Positions 36,474 to 45,928 of a DNA stretch of 64,000 nucleotides are shown one piece after another; positions within the stretch are counted from its first letter, which is position 1; every line of letters begins with the position of its first letter. This DNA is from Candidatus Zixiibacteriota bacterium (GTDB lineage Bacteria > Zixibacteria > MSB-5A5 > GN15 > FEB-12): positions 46,389-110,388 of the forward strand of contig JBFMGC010000005.1 in assembly GCA_040752815.1 (NCBI GenBank), given 5' to 3'. The notes below the pieces were generated by a model. That model was given only the letters and a program-made list of their open reading frames with translations, was not told where the DNA came from and did no database searches. A program made the translations under genes and the position numbers.

Positions 36474-37358
36474 TCAATCGGTTTGGGACCCGCCCGGCAG
36501 ATTACGCTCCGCCGGTCTGGTGTATAGCGCGGGATTTCCCGCAAGAAAGCCGGACAACGTTTTGCGATACAATTCGTTGTCCATTGAAGCCAACTCGTTG
36601 TGGCCGCCCTGCATCTCGAAAAACAGCTTTGGTTCACGAGCCGCTTCGAATAGCGCACGGCCCATCTGATACGGAATCAGTTCGTCAACCGGTGAGTGCG
36701 CCACCAAAACCGGGCAATTAAGACGCCCGATCTTGGCGATCGAGTCAAATCCGGTGCGTGTCAGCAGGCGGATCGGCAAAAACGGATAGAGCTTCTGGCC
36801 GATATCAGCCACCGACGTGAAGGTCGATTCGAGAATCACGCCGCCACATTCCACCTGCAATGCCAGTTCCACCGCCGCCGCGCCGCCGAGAGACCGCCCA
36901 AAAAGAAATATGTTCTGGGCTGGGAGCTGTTTGGTTTCGAGCAGCCACTCGTAGGCCGCGCGAATATCAGCGTACACATTCGCCTCGGAGGGCTGACCGT
37001 CGGAGCAGCCGTAGCCGCGATAATCGAACAAAAGCACGTTGGCGCCAATGTCGAGAAACAGGCGTGCGGTGCCCAGCCGGTGAGAGACATTGCCCGCGTT
37101 GCCATGGGCAATCAGAACGGTTTTCGCCGTGATGTCGTTCGAATCCGCTGGGAAGTACCATGCGTGGATGTACTCTGTCGTCGCCACCGGGATGCGAATA
37201 TCCTCGTACCGCCAGCCCATCTGGTCAGGAGTGATTTCGATATCCCGGCTGGGCAGGAATATGAGCCGATCCTGAAACAGATATACAAGCAGGCAAAGGA
37301 GCAGATATACTCCGGCAGCAGCTACCAAAACCGTGAGAATCATCCTGCGAAATCTCAT
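36474..37358 (-). CDS. Membrane-anchored alpha/beta hydrolase
   Basis: A hydrophobic anchor (about residues 5-28) is followed by an alpha/beta-hydrolase domain with the oxyanion segment AHGNAGNVSHR, the DYRGYGCSDG strand, the nucleophile elbow FGRSLGGAA, an aspartate in HSPVDELIP and the catalytic histidine in GGHNE. It resembles the BEM46/ABHD13 group of serine hydrolases. The ATG at 37358 is chosen because it gives a normal signal anchor. The frame stays open to an ATG at 37406 that would overlap the end of guaA, and an ATG at 37343 is also possible. Confidence 0.83.
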   Translation of the reverse strand: MRFRRMILTVLVAAAGVYLLLCLLVYLFQDRLIFLPSRDIEITPDQMGWRYEDIRIPVATTEYIHAWYFPADSNDITAKTVLIAHGNAGNVSHRLGTARLFLDIGANVLLFDYRGYGCSDGQPSEANVYADIRAAYEWLLETKQLPAQNIFLFGRSLGGAAAVELALQVECGGVILESTFTSVADIGQKLYPFLPIRLLTRTGFDSIAKIGRLNCPVLVAHSPVDELIPYQMGRALFEAAREPKLFFEMQGGHNELASMDNELYRKTLSGFLAGNPALYTRPAERNLPGGSQTD

Positions 37359-37396
37359 TATGGCAATAGCAGAAGTCCAGGAGCGACGTTTTGCCC

Positions 37397-38938
37397 TCAC
37401 TCCCATTCGATCGTAGCGGGCGGCTTGGACGAAATGTCATAGGTGACCCGATTCACGCCCTTGACCTTGCGAATGATCTCGTTCGATATCTCCGCCAGAA
37501 TATCATGGGGGATTCTGGCCCAGTCAGCGGTCATGCCGTCGACCGAGGTCACCGCCCGAAGCGCCACGACGTTTTCATAGGTGCGTTCGTCCCCCATGAC
37601 GCCTACGGCCCGCACCGGCAGGAGCACGGCGAAAGCCTGCCAGATGTCATCATAGATGCCGTGCTTGTAGAGCTGATCGATGAAGATAGCGTCTACTTCG
37701 CGAAGCAAATCGCACCTTTCCCTGGTAACTTCGCCGAGAATTCTCACCGCCAGCCCTGGGCCGGGAAACGGATGCCGCCCGATGAATTTCTCCGGCAGGC
37801 CAAGCGCCCGTCCCAGTTCGCGCACCTCGTCCTTGAACAGCTCCCGCAGGGGCTCGACCAGTTTTAGGCTCATCTTGTCTTTCAGGCCGCCAACGTTATG
37901 ATGCGACTTTATTGTCGCCGATGGCCCTTTGAAGGATGTCGACTCGATTACATCGGGATACAGCGTTCCCTGGGCGAGATAGTCGATGTTGCCGATCCGC
38001 TGCGCCTGCTCCTCGAAAACGTCGATGAAGGTGGCGCCTATTATCTTCCGCTTTTGTTCGGGGTCTTCCACCCCCGCCAGGCGGGACAAGAACATCTCGG
38101 AGGCATCGACCGGGTGCAGATTGATGCCAAGCGTTTTCAGCGTAGCTGTGACATCCTCAAACTCGTTCTTGCGAAGGACCCCATTGTTCACAAAGACCCC
38201 GTGAAGACGACCCCCGATCGCTCGGTGCAAGAGCAGAGCTGCAACCGACGAATCCACGCCACCTGACAGGCCGAGAATCACCTGTCCGTTGCCAACCTGC
38301 TGGCGGATCCGCCCGATCGATTCTTCGATAAAGGAAGCCGTAGTCCAGTCGCCCTTCACGGCACAGATCTTGAATAGGAAATTTCCGAGTATGCGTTTCC
38401 CTTCGACCGTGTGGTGCACTTCGGGGTGAAATTGCAGGCCATATATGCGCGAATACTCGTTCGCGATAGCCGCGGTAGGCAGTGATTCGGTGCACCCAAT
38501 CACCTTGAAACCGCGTGGGAGTTCGACGATAGAGTCGCCGTGAGACATCCAGACCTGGCTACTGGGTGAAACTCCCTCCAGTAGCCGGCCGTCAGCCACC
38601 GGCTCGAATATCGACCTCCCGTACTCGCGATACTCCGCCCGCACGAGCCGTCCGCCGAACACGTCCGCTAAGAGCTGCATCCCATAGCAGACACCGAGAA
38701 TCGGTACGGAGGTATCGAAGAATTCGCGGCCGAGGCGAGGAGACTGCGGGTCTTTAAGCGATGCCGGCCCTCCTGAAAGGATATATCCCGCGATATTTCG
38801 GCTGGAAAGCGCGCGCAGATCGGCATTATAAGGGTGAATTTCACAGTACACATGGGCTTCACGCACGCGGCGGGCGATCAGTTGCGTGTACTGGGAGCCG
38901 AAGTCAAGTATGATAATGGTTTCGTGGCCCTGCTTCAT
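37397..38938 (-). CDS. guaA: GMP synthase (glutamine-hydrolysing)
   Basis: GuaA aminates XMP to GMP. The 513-residue protein has the class I glutamine amidotransferase domain (Cys in GVCYGMQ, His-Glu in QFHPEVHHT), the ATP pyrophosphatase domain with GLSGGVDSSV, and the C-terminal dimerisation domain ending PPATIEWE. All catalytic residues are present. Its ATG overlaps the stop of nadB by 4 bases. Confidence 0.97.
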   Translation of the reverse strand: MKQGHETIIILDFGSQYTQLIARRVREAHVYCEIHPYNADLRALSSRNIAGYILSGGPASLKDPQSPRLGREFFDTSVPILGVCYGMQLLADVFGGRLVRAEYREYGRSIFEPVADGRLLEGVSPSSQVWMSHGDSIVELPRGFKVIGCTESLPTAAIANEYSRIYGLQFHPEVHHTVEGKRILGNFLFKICAVKGDWTTASFIEESIGRIRQQVGNGQVILGLSGGVDSSVAALLLHRAIGGRLHGVFVNNGVLRKNEFEDVTATLKTLGINLHPVDASEMFLSRLAGVEDPEQKRKIIGATFIDVFEEQAQRIGNIDYLAQGTLYPDVIESTSFKGPSATIKSHHNVGGLKDKMSLKLVEPLRELFKDEVRELGRALGLPEKFIGRHPFPGPGLAVRILGEVTRERCDLLREVDAIFIDQLYKHGIYDDIWQAFAVLLPVRAVGVMGDERTYENVVALRAVTSVDGMTADWARIPHDILAEISNEIIRKVKGVNRVTYDISSKPPATIEWE

Positions 38939-40545
38939 GCGTGATGCTCCTGACGCGTCAATCCGCGAATAACCGTATCGTGCTCGAACGCGGGATCGGT
39001 TTCCGGCTTTTCTTCGAGATAATGCAGCCCACGCGATTCCTGGCGGCAGAGCGCGCAGCGGATAATCAGTTCCGCGACCGTGGCGATATTTCGGAGCTCG
39101 ACTACATCATTGGTGGCGGGAGTAGCGAAGTAGTATTCCTCGATCGCACTCCTGATACGGCTTACCCTCTCCAACGCCAGGGTCAGACGCTCGCTGGTGC
39201 GCACTATGCCGACAAAGTCCGACATGACTCGGTTCAATTCATGGCGGTCGTGAGCAATCAGAATCTTCTCGCGCGGCATCTTCAGCGAGGATGCCAGCGG
39301 GTTGTCCACCGGCACCGCCTCGGGAAAGTCACTCTGCCTCAAATAGTCGCTTGAGCATTGAGCCGCGAGATCCGCCATGACCACCGCTTCCAGCAATGAG
39401 TTGGAAGCCAGCCGGTTGGCGCCGTGCATGCCGGTCATGGCGACCTCACCCGCTACATACATGCCGGGCAGCGACGTCTCTCCTTCAAGGCTGCAGACCA
39501 CCCCGCCGCAAGCATAATGAGCCGCGGGTACCACCGGAATCGGCCGTTTGGTGATGTCGAAACCATAGCGCAGACACTCGCGATAGATGTTGGGAAACCG
39601 CTCCATTACAAACGCAGGATCGCGGTGACTGATATCGAGCAAGACGTACTCTTCGCCGGTCTCTTTGAGTTCCCGGTCGATCGCTCGGGCGACCACGTCG
39701 CGCGGGGCCAGGTCCTTCAATTCGTGGGCGTCTTCCATAAAATAGCGGCCGTCGACCGAACGCAGTCTCGCCCCCTCGCCCCGCACCGCTTCGGATATCA
39801 GAAAGGGCCAGCGCCCGGGAGAGTACAGCGTGGTCGGGTGAAACTGAATGAACTCCAGGTTGGCAACATCTACACCGGCGCGATACGCACAGGCTACTCC
39901 GTCGCCTGTGGCGATCTTCGGATTCGAGGTATGAAAGTAGACCATGCCCAAACCGCCGGTAGCCAGCATGGTGACTGGAGCGTAAAACGAGTCGAACGAG
40001 CGCTTGTCTTCGCAGTAGACATATGCCCCCGCGCAAATCTTCCGGCCATCCTGATTATATGTGACCAGATCGAGCACCATGTGATCGCGGAAAATCCAGA
40101 TATTGTTGGGCAGGCCGCGACAGGCAGCCAGAAGCGCCCGCTCGATTTCCTGACCGGTTAAGTCGGCAGCCCGAACTACCCGGCGGTGCGAATGTCCTCC
40201 CTCCCGACCCAGATCGAGCTGGCCGTCAACCCTGGTGAACTGGACGCCATAACGAATCAACTCGGCGATCGCCGCCGGACCCGCCTCGACCACTCGCTCG
40301 ACTACGTCGACATGGCAAAGCCCGCAGCCCACTTTAAGCGTATCGCTGACGTGCGACTGGACAGAGTCTGTCTGAGCCATCACAGCGGCTATCCCGCCCT
40401 GCGCGCGATTGGTGCTGCCGGCGTCTTCGTCTTTCTTGGTGACGATAGCCACCCGGGCCCGCGGGTTTCGCTCCACCACTTTGAGGGCATAGAACAACCC
40501 GGCAATACCGCTGCCCGCGACCAGAAAATCGAAACGGCGATCCAT
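38935..40545 (-). CDS. nadB: L-aspartate oxidase
   Basis: NadB oxidises aspartate to iminoaspartate in de novo NAD synthesis. The 536-residue flavoprotein has the FAD-binding VAGSGIAGLFYAL, TNRAQGGIAAV, the active-site HSHRRV-like GGHSHRRVVRA, QFHPTTLY and the AHYACGGV segment that distinguish it from succinate dehydrogenase only by degree. Isolation from an iron-sulfur subunit and length support NadB. The start codon overlaps the lpxK stop by one base (TGATG). Confidence 0.93.
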   Translation of the reverse strand: MDRRFDFLVAGSGIAGLFYALKVVERNPRARVAIVTKKDEDAGSTNRAQGGIAAVMAQTDSVQSHVSDTLKVGCGLCHVDVVERVVEAGPAAIAELIRYGVQFTRVDGQLDLGREGGHSHRRVVRAADLTGQEIERALLAACRGLPNNIWIFRDHMVLDLVTYNQDGRKICAGAYVYCEDKRSFDSFYAPVTMLATGGLGMVYFHTSNPKIATGDGVACAYRAGVDVANLEFIQFHPTTLYSPGRWPFLISEAVRGEGARLRSVDGRYFMEDAHELKDLAPRDVVARAIDRELKETGEEYVLLDISHRDPAFVMERFPNIYRECLRYGFDITKRPIPVVPAAHYACGGVVCSLEGETSLPGMYVAGEVAMTGMHGANRLASNSLLEAVVMADLAAQCSSDYLRQSDFPEAVPVDNPLASSLKMPREKILIAHDRHELNRVMSDFVGIVRTSERLTLALERVSRIRSAIEEYYFATPATNDVVELRNIATVAELIIRCALCRQESRGLHYLEEKPETDPAFEHDTVIRGLTRQEHHA

Positions 40546-41630
40546 CAGGCTCCTCGACGCGCCAGGTTTAAGCGACTCTTTACCTCGGCAACAAGTTTTT
40601 CCTCGCCGGGGTCCAGGTCAATCGACAGGTCAAGATAGTAGAATTCGCGACCGAAATCAAAATCACCTATTTTGACCCAGTCTTTCAGCGTGGTCAGAAT
40701 CAGGTCGGGGTTATGCTTGTCGGCAAGTGCTTTTATCCGCTGAAGGAGGGGCGGATCATAGCGCTGGTGGTCGGAAAGCTCCAGGGCGTAATCAAGATCG
40801 GATGAGAGCGCGGATACCTGCCGCTCGAGCGCCCGAAAGTTGCCCACCCCGGCAAAGAGAAACACCGACTTGTCCGAAAGATATTTGACCGACAGCCGTT
40901 GATCTCGCCCGGCGACATTGGCCGCCTGAAAGCCGGCGTGGTACAGACTGGCTTTCGGAGCGAGCGCCTTGAGTTCGCGTTTGATCGCGTTGATGTCTTT
41001 GGCCAGCTTGGCCCGCGTGATGACTATGATATCGGCCCGCTCCAGGGCCGTCTTAGGCTCCCGCAGCATGCCGTATGGGAACGGCTTCAACAATCTCCGC
41101 CTGAGGCCGGCATCGTAGGTCACGAGATCGAGGTCACGCGCCAGCTTGAAATGCTGGAAACCGTCGTCGAGAATGATCAAATCGACTTCGCCGCTATCGG
41201 CAAGCCTGCGGGCGGCGTTGGGCTTAAGCGGGTCAACCGAAAACCAGGCGTGGGGAAGCTGTTGAGCCAGCAGCATGATTTCATCGCCGGTCCGAGCAAC
41301 TTCCATTTCCTGCACTTTGTAGCCGGGCGCGACGAAGGGCGTGCGGTCGGGACGGCCATACCCTGACGACACAACGCCGACTCTCAGACCGTCGGCGAGC
41401 AGGTCTTTCGCCAGGCGGGCGACCATCGGCGTTTTCCCCGAGCCGCCGACCGTTATATTGCCTACCGACAGCACGGGAACTGACACCTTCACCGGTTCGC
41501 CGGACCAGGCCTTGTGAATGGCGAAACCGAGCCGATAGACAAACGATGCCAGCCAGAGCAGGAAGGCAGGCAGATCGAGCGGCCCGTACGGGTCACGCCT
41601 GATGATAGTCTTCCACAAACGCTCAAACAT
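40545..41630 (-). CDS. lpxK: Tetraacyldisaccharide 4'-kinase
   Basis: LpxK phosphorylates the 4' position of the lipid A disaccharide at the inner membrane. The 361-residue protein has an N-terminal membrane-associated helix, PVLSVGNITVGGSGKTP with the Walker A, the conserved SSGYGR segment and the LIILDDGFQH motif. Its first codons overlap the end of waaA by 8 bases. The family signature is unambiguous. Confidence 0.95.
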   Translation of the reverse strand: MFERLWKTIIRRDPYGPLDLPAFLLWLASFVYRLGFAIHKAWSGEPVKVSVPVLSVGNITVGGSGKTPMVARLAKDLLADGLRVGVVSSGYGRPDRTPFVAPGYKVQEMEVARTGDEIMLLAQQLPHAWFSVDPLKPNAARRLADSGEVDLIILDDGFQHFKLARDLDLVTYDAGLRRRLLKPFPYGMLREPKTALERADIIVITRAKLAKDINAIKRELKALAPKASLYHAGFQAANVAGRDQRLSVKYLSDKSVFLFAGVGNFRALERQVSALSSDLDYALELSDHQRYDPPLLQRIKALADKHNPDLILTTLKDWVKIGDFDFGREFYYLDLSIDLDPGEEKLVAEVKSRLNLARRGA

Positions 41631-42861
41631 CGGCCAGCCGCTTCAATATGTAGTTTCCGGCCAGCGCGGTCGCCGAACGGCCTGAATCCGACTCGACCTT
41701 CTCAGCGAAAGTCCTGCGCTTCTCGATAACGTCGCTGATGGTTCGTTTCAATTCCTCGCCGTCCTTCACCATGGCGCCATAGTCATTGGCGATGATGTAT
41801 TCAGCCGCGTCGGCAACATTGTCAAGGTGTGGACCAAACAGCACCGGCGTCCTCGCCCAGACCGGTTCGAGAATGTTATGCCCGCCGATTTCGACCAGCG
41901 TACCGCCGACAAAAGCCAGATCAGCCGCCTGGTAAAGATCGTTGAGCAGGCCCATCCGGTCAACCAGCGACACCGCCTCGCACGCCCGGCCATCTCCGTA
42001 AAGGCAGGACGGTATATTCGTGGTGTCGATCAAACGCCGCACCTCGTCGAGCCGTTCGAGATGGCGTGGCGCCAGCACCATGCGAAGCTGCGGATACTTC
42101 TTGTGCAACTCGGCGAATACCGCCAGGAGGACGGCCTCTTCACCGGGGCGGGTGGAACCAGCCACGAGCAAAAACCGATCCATCGCGACACCGAGCTCGG
42201 CCCGAATCTCCTCGACCCACTCTTTCGACTTCATGGCCACCGGCGCGTCGAACTTCATATCCCCGGCGACCACGCCTTTCGACGGGTCGAGCCCAAAAGA
42301 CAGAAAGCGCTCCCGATCGGCCTCTGATTTGAAGAAGAACCGTTCGTATTTCGATAGCAGTCGCCGCAGGCTCCGCGCCATGAAACGGTATTTCCCCTGC
42401 GAGCTTTCGGTCATGCGGCCGTTGACCAGGATGATCGGGATGCCTCTGCGGGCGGCGGCACCGATCAGGTTGGGCCAGATTTCAGTCTCCGCGACTACAA
42501 TTATCCTGGGCCGAAGCTGACCGATCACACGAGTGAAAAGCGGGAGCACGTCGAGCGGAAGCACCGCCACCGATACGCGCCGAGGCAGAACCGCGCGGGC
42601 GGTTTCGACTCCGGTGCGAGTGACCGCAGTGACATGCACGCGGATGTCAGGTTTACTCTTGATCAGGAAGGCGGTCAGGTTGCTGATCACGCGGATTTCG
42701 CCGACCGACGCGGCGTGCATCCATAGATCGACCGGGTGTGGTGGGAGATCGAGACCGAGCCGCCCGCGCCAAACCTCGTCGCGGCGCGCCGCACGCCAGC
42801 GCGCCCACGGATACACCAGCAGGTACAGCAGGAATGTGAGAAGGCGATACAGCAGGATCAT
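41623..42861 (-). CDS. waaA: Kdo transferase (3-deoxy-D-manno-octulosonic acid transferase)
   Basis: WaaA adds Kdo to lipid A precursors from CMP-Kdo. The 412-residue GT30/GT-B protein has an N-terminal membrane anchor, the acceptor-side motif WMHAASVGE with its catalytic Glu, AETEIWPNL, the VAGSTRPGEE loop and the nucleotide-site FVGGTLVEIGGHN.LEP. Everything expected is present. It overlaps lpxB by 4 bases (ATGA). Confidence 0.95.
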   Translation of the reverse strand: MILLYRLLTFLLYLLVYPWARWRAARRDEVWRGRLGLDLPPHPVDLWMHAASVGEIRVISNLTAFLIKSKPDIRVHVTAVTRTGVETARAVLPRRVSVAVLPLDVLPLFTRVIGQLRPRIIVVAETEIWPNLIGAAARRGIPIILVNGRMTESSQGKYRFMARSLRRLLSKYERFFFKSEADRERFLSFGLDPSKGVVAGDMKFDAPVAMKSKEWVEEIRAELGVAMDRFLLVAGSTRPGEEAVLLAVFAELHKKYPQLRMVLAPRHLERLDEVRRLIDTTNIPSCLYGDGRACEAVSLVDRMGLLNDLYQAADLAFVGGTLVEIGGHNILEPVWARTPVLFGPHLDNVADAAEYIIANDYGAMVKDGEELKRTISDVIEKRRTFAEKVESDSGRSATALAGNYILKRLADV

Positions 42862-43964
42862 AGGAACTCCGCGATCGCCTCCGCCGCCCGTTCCGAGGCA
42901 CCAACACCGCCCAGTAGCGACGGTACCCGCCGGAGCGCCTGTGTTACTCGAGTGCGATACCGCTCATCAGCCAGGTACCGCTCAAGCTCGGCGACCATTC
43001 GGTCCGGGGATGCCTCGTGCTGGATCAGTTCGGGCACGACCTTTTCACCTAATACGAGATTGACCAGCGCGATCTTGTCCAGCGTCACCAGGCGTCGCGC
43101 GATCTGGTAGGTCAGAAAACCAGTCTTGTAAACAACCACCATCGGGCGGCCGATAATAGCGGCCTCGAGCGTGGCCGTACCCGACGAGGCCAGCACCAGA
43201 TCGGACTCGTAAACCACCCGGCGGGCATCGTCGTAGCTAAGTCTGACGCCGTAATCGCTGTACATGCCACAGATCGAATCGTAATCATACGCGCCGGTAA
43301 GCGCCGCAACTACCGAGGTCAGACCATGACTGCGATGCATCCGCGCCGCGGCCTCGAGCATCGGCGGCAGCATCCGCTCGATCTCCTGCGGGCGCGAGCC
43401 GGGCAATAGCGCGTTCAGCCCGTTCCCCGGCGCAGCGGTCGACACATACTCAGGCGGAATATCCTCGAGCAGGTAGTGACCCACAAACCGGCAGGCGACA
43501 CCTTGCTCCCGGTAGAACGGTTCCTCGAAGGGCAGGATTACCAGCATCCGGTCAACCAGCTTGCGGATTTGCTCCAGACGTTCGCTCCCCCATGCCCACA
43601 CCTGAGGGGAGATGTAATAAACTGTGGGAATACCAAGCGGGCGTATCCTGTCGGCCAGCCTCAGATTGAAACCTGGATAGTCCACAAGGAGTATCAGTGA
43701 TGGCCGCCGCCGTTCAATTGCACTGATACATCGCCGCATCAATCGGCGAAAGAAAAGCGCCCTGCGGGCGACCTCCCAAAATCCGAGCACCGCCAAATCA
43801 GCCGGTTGGGTCAGTTGCTCCTGCCCCAGTTGTCTCATCCGCGCACCGCCGAGGCCGAACGTACGGACACCCGGCTGTTTGTGCTGTAGTGCTGCTATGA
43901 CCCGGCTGACGGCGATATCGCCCGACGGGTCCCCGGCCGACACGAATAGGAGCGGGTCGTCCAT
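42858..43964 (-). CDS. lpxB: Lipid-A-disaccharide synthase
   Basis: LpxB joins lipid X and UDP-2,3-diacylglucosamine. The 368-residue GT19 protein begins FVSAGDPSGDIAVSRVI, has VDYPGFNLRLAD and YYISPQVWAWGSERL, and the donor site region LASSGTATLEAAIIGRPMVVVYKT. The start codon directly abuts the stop of the upstream oxidoreductase gene. Length and motifs match the family. Confidence 0.96.
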   Translation of the reverse strand: MDDPLLFVSAGDPSGDIAVSRVIAALQHKQPGVRTFGLGGARMRQLGQEQLTQPADLAVLGFWEVARRALFFRRLMRRCISAIERRRPSLILLVDYPGFNLRLADRIRPLGIPTVYYISPQVWAWGSERLEQIRKLVDRMLVILPFEEPFYREQGVACRFVGHYLLEDIPPEYVSTAAPGNGLNALLPGSRPQEIERMLPPMLEAAARMHRSHGLTSVVAALTGAYDYDSICGMYSDYGVRLSYDDARRVVYESDLVLASSGTATLEAAIIGRPMVVVYKTGFLTYQIARRLVTLDKIALVNLVLGEKVVPELIQHEASPDRMVAELERYLADERYRTRVTQALRRVPSLLGGVGASERAAEAIAEFL

Positions 43965-44960
43965 TCAGACCGCCTGCTCCTGCAGCATTCGGTCAATTGA
44001 GTCCAGTCCGATCCGCTTGACCTCGAGCGCCACCCGCAGCGCTTCAGCGGCTTCGTCGATCGTGACCGCGACCGGGTTGTCGTTGATGACCGCATCAAGA
44101 AACGACGACAACTCGGCGCCGAGCATGTCCTCGCCGGTGTCGGTCTTCTTGGTATAGAGGATGTCTTTGCCGGACTTGCCGAGCGGCACGCGCAGGCCGC
44201 CCGCGTCATTGTCACTGGTTGCCAGTTGGTAGATATCCGCCTGCTTTTGCGCCAGGTCGAGCGAGAAGTAGCCTGACTTTTGAAAGATGCGGAGCTTGCG
44301 CATCTGGTGGAGCGATATCCGCGACGACGTAAGATTGGCCACCGCGCCGTTCTCAAAAGTCAGACGGGCGTTGGCGATATCCGCCTCATCGGAAACTACC
44401 GCCACGGCCGACGCCTGGATATTGGCGACTTGGGAGCGAGTGAACATGAGGGCGAGGTCGATGTCATGTATCATCAGGTCGAGCACGACCGCCACATCGG
44501 TGCCACGCGGATCAAAGGCCGCGAGGCGGTGGGCCTCGATAAACGACGGCCTGACCTCGATATCCGCCAGCGCTCGCACCGCCGGGTTGAACCGCTCGAT
44601 CTGGCCGACCGTGACTTTGACCCCACACCTTTTCGCCAGTTCCTTCAGCTTGCGGGCTTCGTCGAGCGAGGGAGTAATTGGCTTTTCAATAAGGCAGTGG
44701 ATACCGCAATCGATCAGTTTCGAGGCTACCTCGAAGTGCGCACTGGTAGTGACAACGATAGCGACCGCCTCGGCGGATTCGGCCAGCGTATCGAGCGAAT
44801 CAAACGCCCTGACGCCGTACTCAGAGGCGTTCTTGGCGGCTTTGTCGCGATCAAGGTCATAGAGCCCGACCAGTTCGGACTGTTCGAGTTTGGCGAGCCA
44901 TTTGAGGTGGTGCCTGCCGAGCGAGCCGACTCCTACCACGGCGGTTTTCAGTTTTCTCAT
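43965..44960 (-). CDS. Gfo/Idh/MocA oxidoreductase in the lpx operon
   Basis: The 331-residue protein has the Rossmann motif VVGVGSLGRHHLKW, the catalytic-type EKPIT segment, and the family's C-terminal beta-sheet domain. The ATG at 44960 follows AAAGG by 8 bases; a longer frame to 45008 has no support. Placed between lpxA and lpxB, it could act like GnnA, which oxidises UDP-GlcNAc at C3 so that GnnB can make the 3-amino sugar for amide-linked lipid A. No GnnB aminotransferase is in the window, so this assignment is only suggested by position. Confidence 0.8.
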   Translation of the reverse strand: MRKLKTAVVGVGSLGRHHLKWLAKLEQSELVGLYDLDRDKAAKNASEYGVRAFDSLDTLAESAEAVAIVVTTSAHFEVASKLIDCGIHCLIEKPITPSLDEARKLKELAKRCGVKVTVGQIERFNPAVRALADIEVRPSFIEAHRLAAFDPRGTDVAVVLDLMIHDIDLALMFTRSQVANIQASAVAVVSDEADIANARLTFENGAVANLTSSRISLHQMRKLRIFQKSGYFSLDLAQKQADIYQLATSDNDAGGLRVPLGKSGKDILYTKKTDTGEDMLGAELSSFLDAVINDNPVAVTIDEAAEALRVALEVKRIGLDSIDRMLQEQAV

Positions 44961-45154
44961 CTGCGGACCTTTCGGAATGCCGGTGTGGCCTGAAAGTACG
45001 AAGATCAATGGGTAACATAAAGCGGAAACTCGAACCCAGTACGGGGGATGGCAATCTCATCTACTCGCCCGTGGTGGACCAGGCCCCGATCGAGCCGTGG
45101 GCAGGCTCCACCACGCACACTGACTGTGCGAACAATCGGAAATAGATCGCCCCC

Positions 45155-45928
45155 CTACTTCACCATCCCTCTCCCCGAACGCTCGACAAACTCGAGAATC
45201 TTCTTCACTTCGTCAATCGGCTCGATCTCCGCTTTGATCCGCTCCACCGCCTGAGTTGTGTTGAGATTGGAAAAGAACAGCAGCTTGAACGTGCTCTCCA
45301 GCGTGCGAAGAACCTCCGGTCTGAACCCTCGCCGCTTAAGCCCGATCGAGTTCAAACCTACCACTTTCAGCGGATACCCGCCCACCAGTGAGTACGGGCA
45401 GACATCCTGCTGCACCCGGAACCCGCCGCCGATCATGCAATGACATCCGATCTTGACAAACTGGTGCACCGGCAGGACACCGCCGAGGATAGCATAGTCA
45501 TCGATTTCAATGTGCCCGGCCAGGTTTACTGAGTTGGCCATGATGACGTTGTCACCGATATGGCAGTCGTGCGCCACGTGGGCGTACGCCATAATAAAGC
45601 AGTTCTTGCCGACCCGCGTTTCCCCGGTCGCCTGGGTGCCCCGGTTGAGCGTGGCGTATTCGCGGATTGTCGTGTGGTCGCCGATCTTGAGAACAGTCTT
45701 CTCGCCGGCGAATTTCAGATCCTGCGGGACAGTCCCCAGCACGGCGCCGTGCGATATTGTCACCCCGCTGCCAATACGCGTGCCGGGGGCTATGAGCACA
45801 TCAGACGCGATATTGGTTCCCGCGCCGATGACCACGTCCTCCTCGATAATCGTATGCGGCCCGACCGAAACGTCGTCGGCAAGTTCCGCTTTAGGCGAAA
45901 CGATCGCCGTAGCGTGAATAAGGCTCAT
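45155..45928 (-). CDS. lpxA: UDP-GlcNAc (or GlcNAc3N) acyltransferase
   Basis: LpxA adds the 3-acyl chain to UDP-GlcNAc, the first step of lipid A synthesis. The 257-residue left-handed beta-helix protein has hexapeptide repeats throughout, the catalytic histidine region FIMAYAHVAHDCHIG and the C-terminal helices with GLKRRGF. The ATG at 45928 overlaps the stop of lpxC-fabZ by 4 bases and has GGTGG upstream. A gap of about 195 bases with a GTGGTGGA/TCCACCAC hairpin separates it from the next gene. Confidence 0.95.
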   Translation of the reverse strand: MSLIHATAIVSPKAELADDVSVGPHTIIEEDVVIGAGTNIASDVLIAPGTRIGSGVTISHGAVLGTVPQDLKFAGEKTVLKIGDHTTIREYATLNRGTQATGETRVGKNCFIMAYAHVAHDCHIGDNVIMANSVNLAGHIEIDDYAILGGVLPVHQFVKIGCHCMIGGGFRVQQDVCPYSLVGGYPLKVVGLNSIGLKRRGFRPEVLRTLESTFKLLFFSNLNTTQAVERIKAEIEPIDEVKKILEFVERSGRGMVK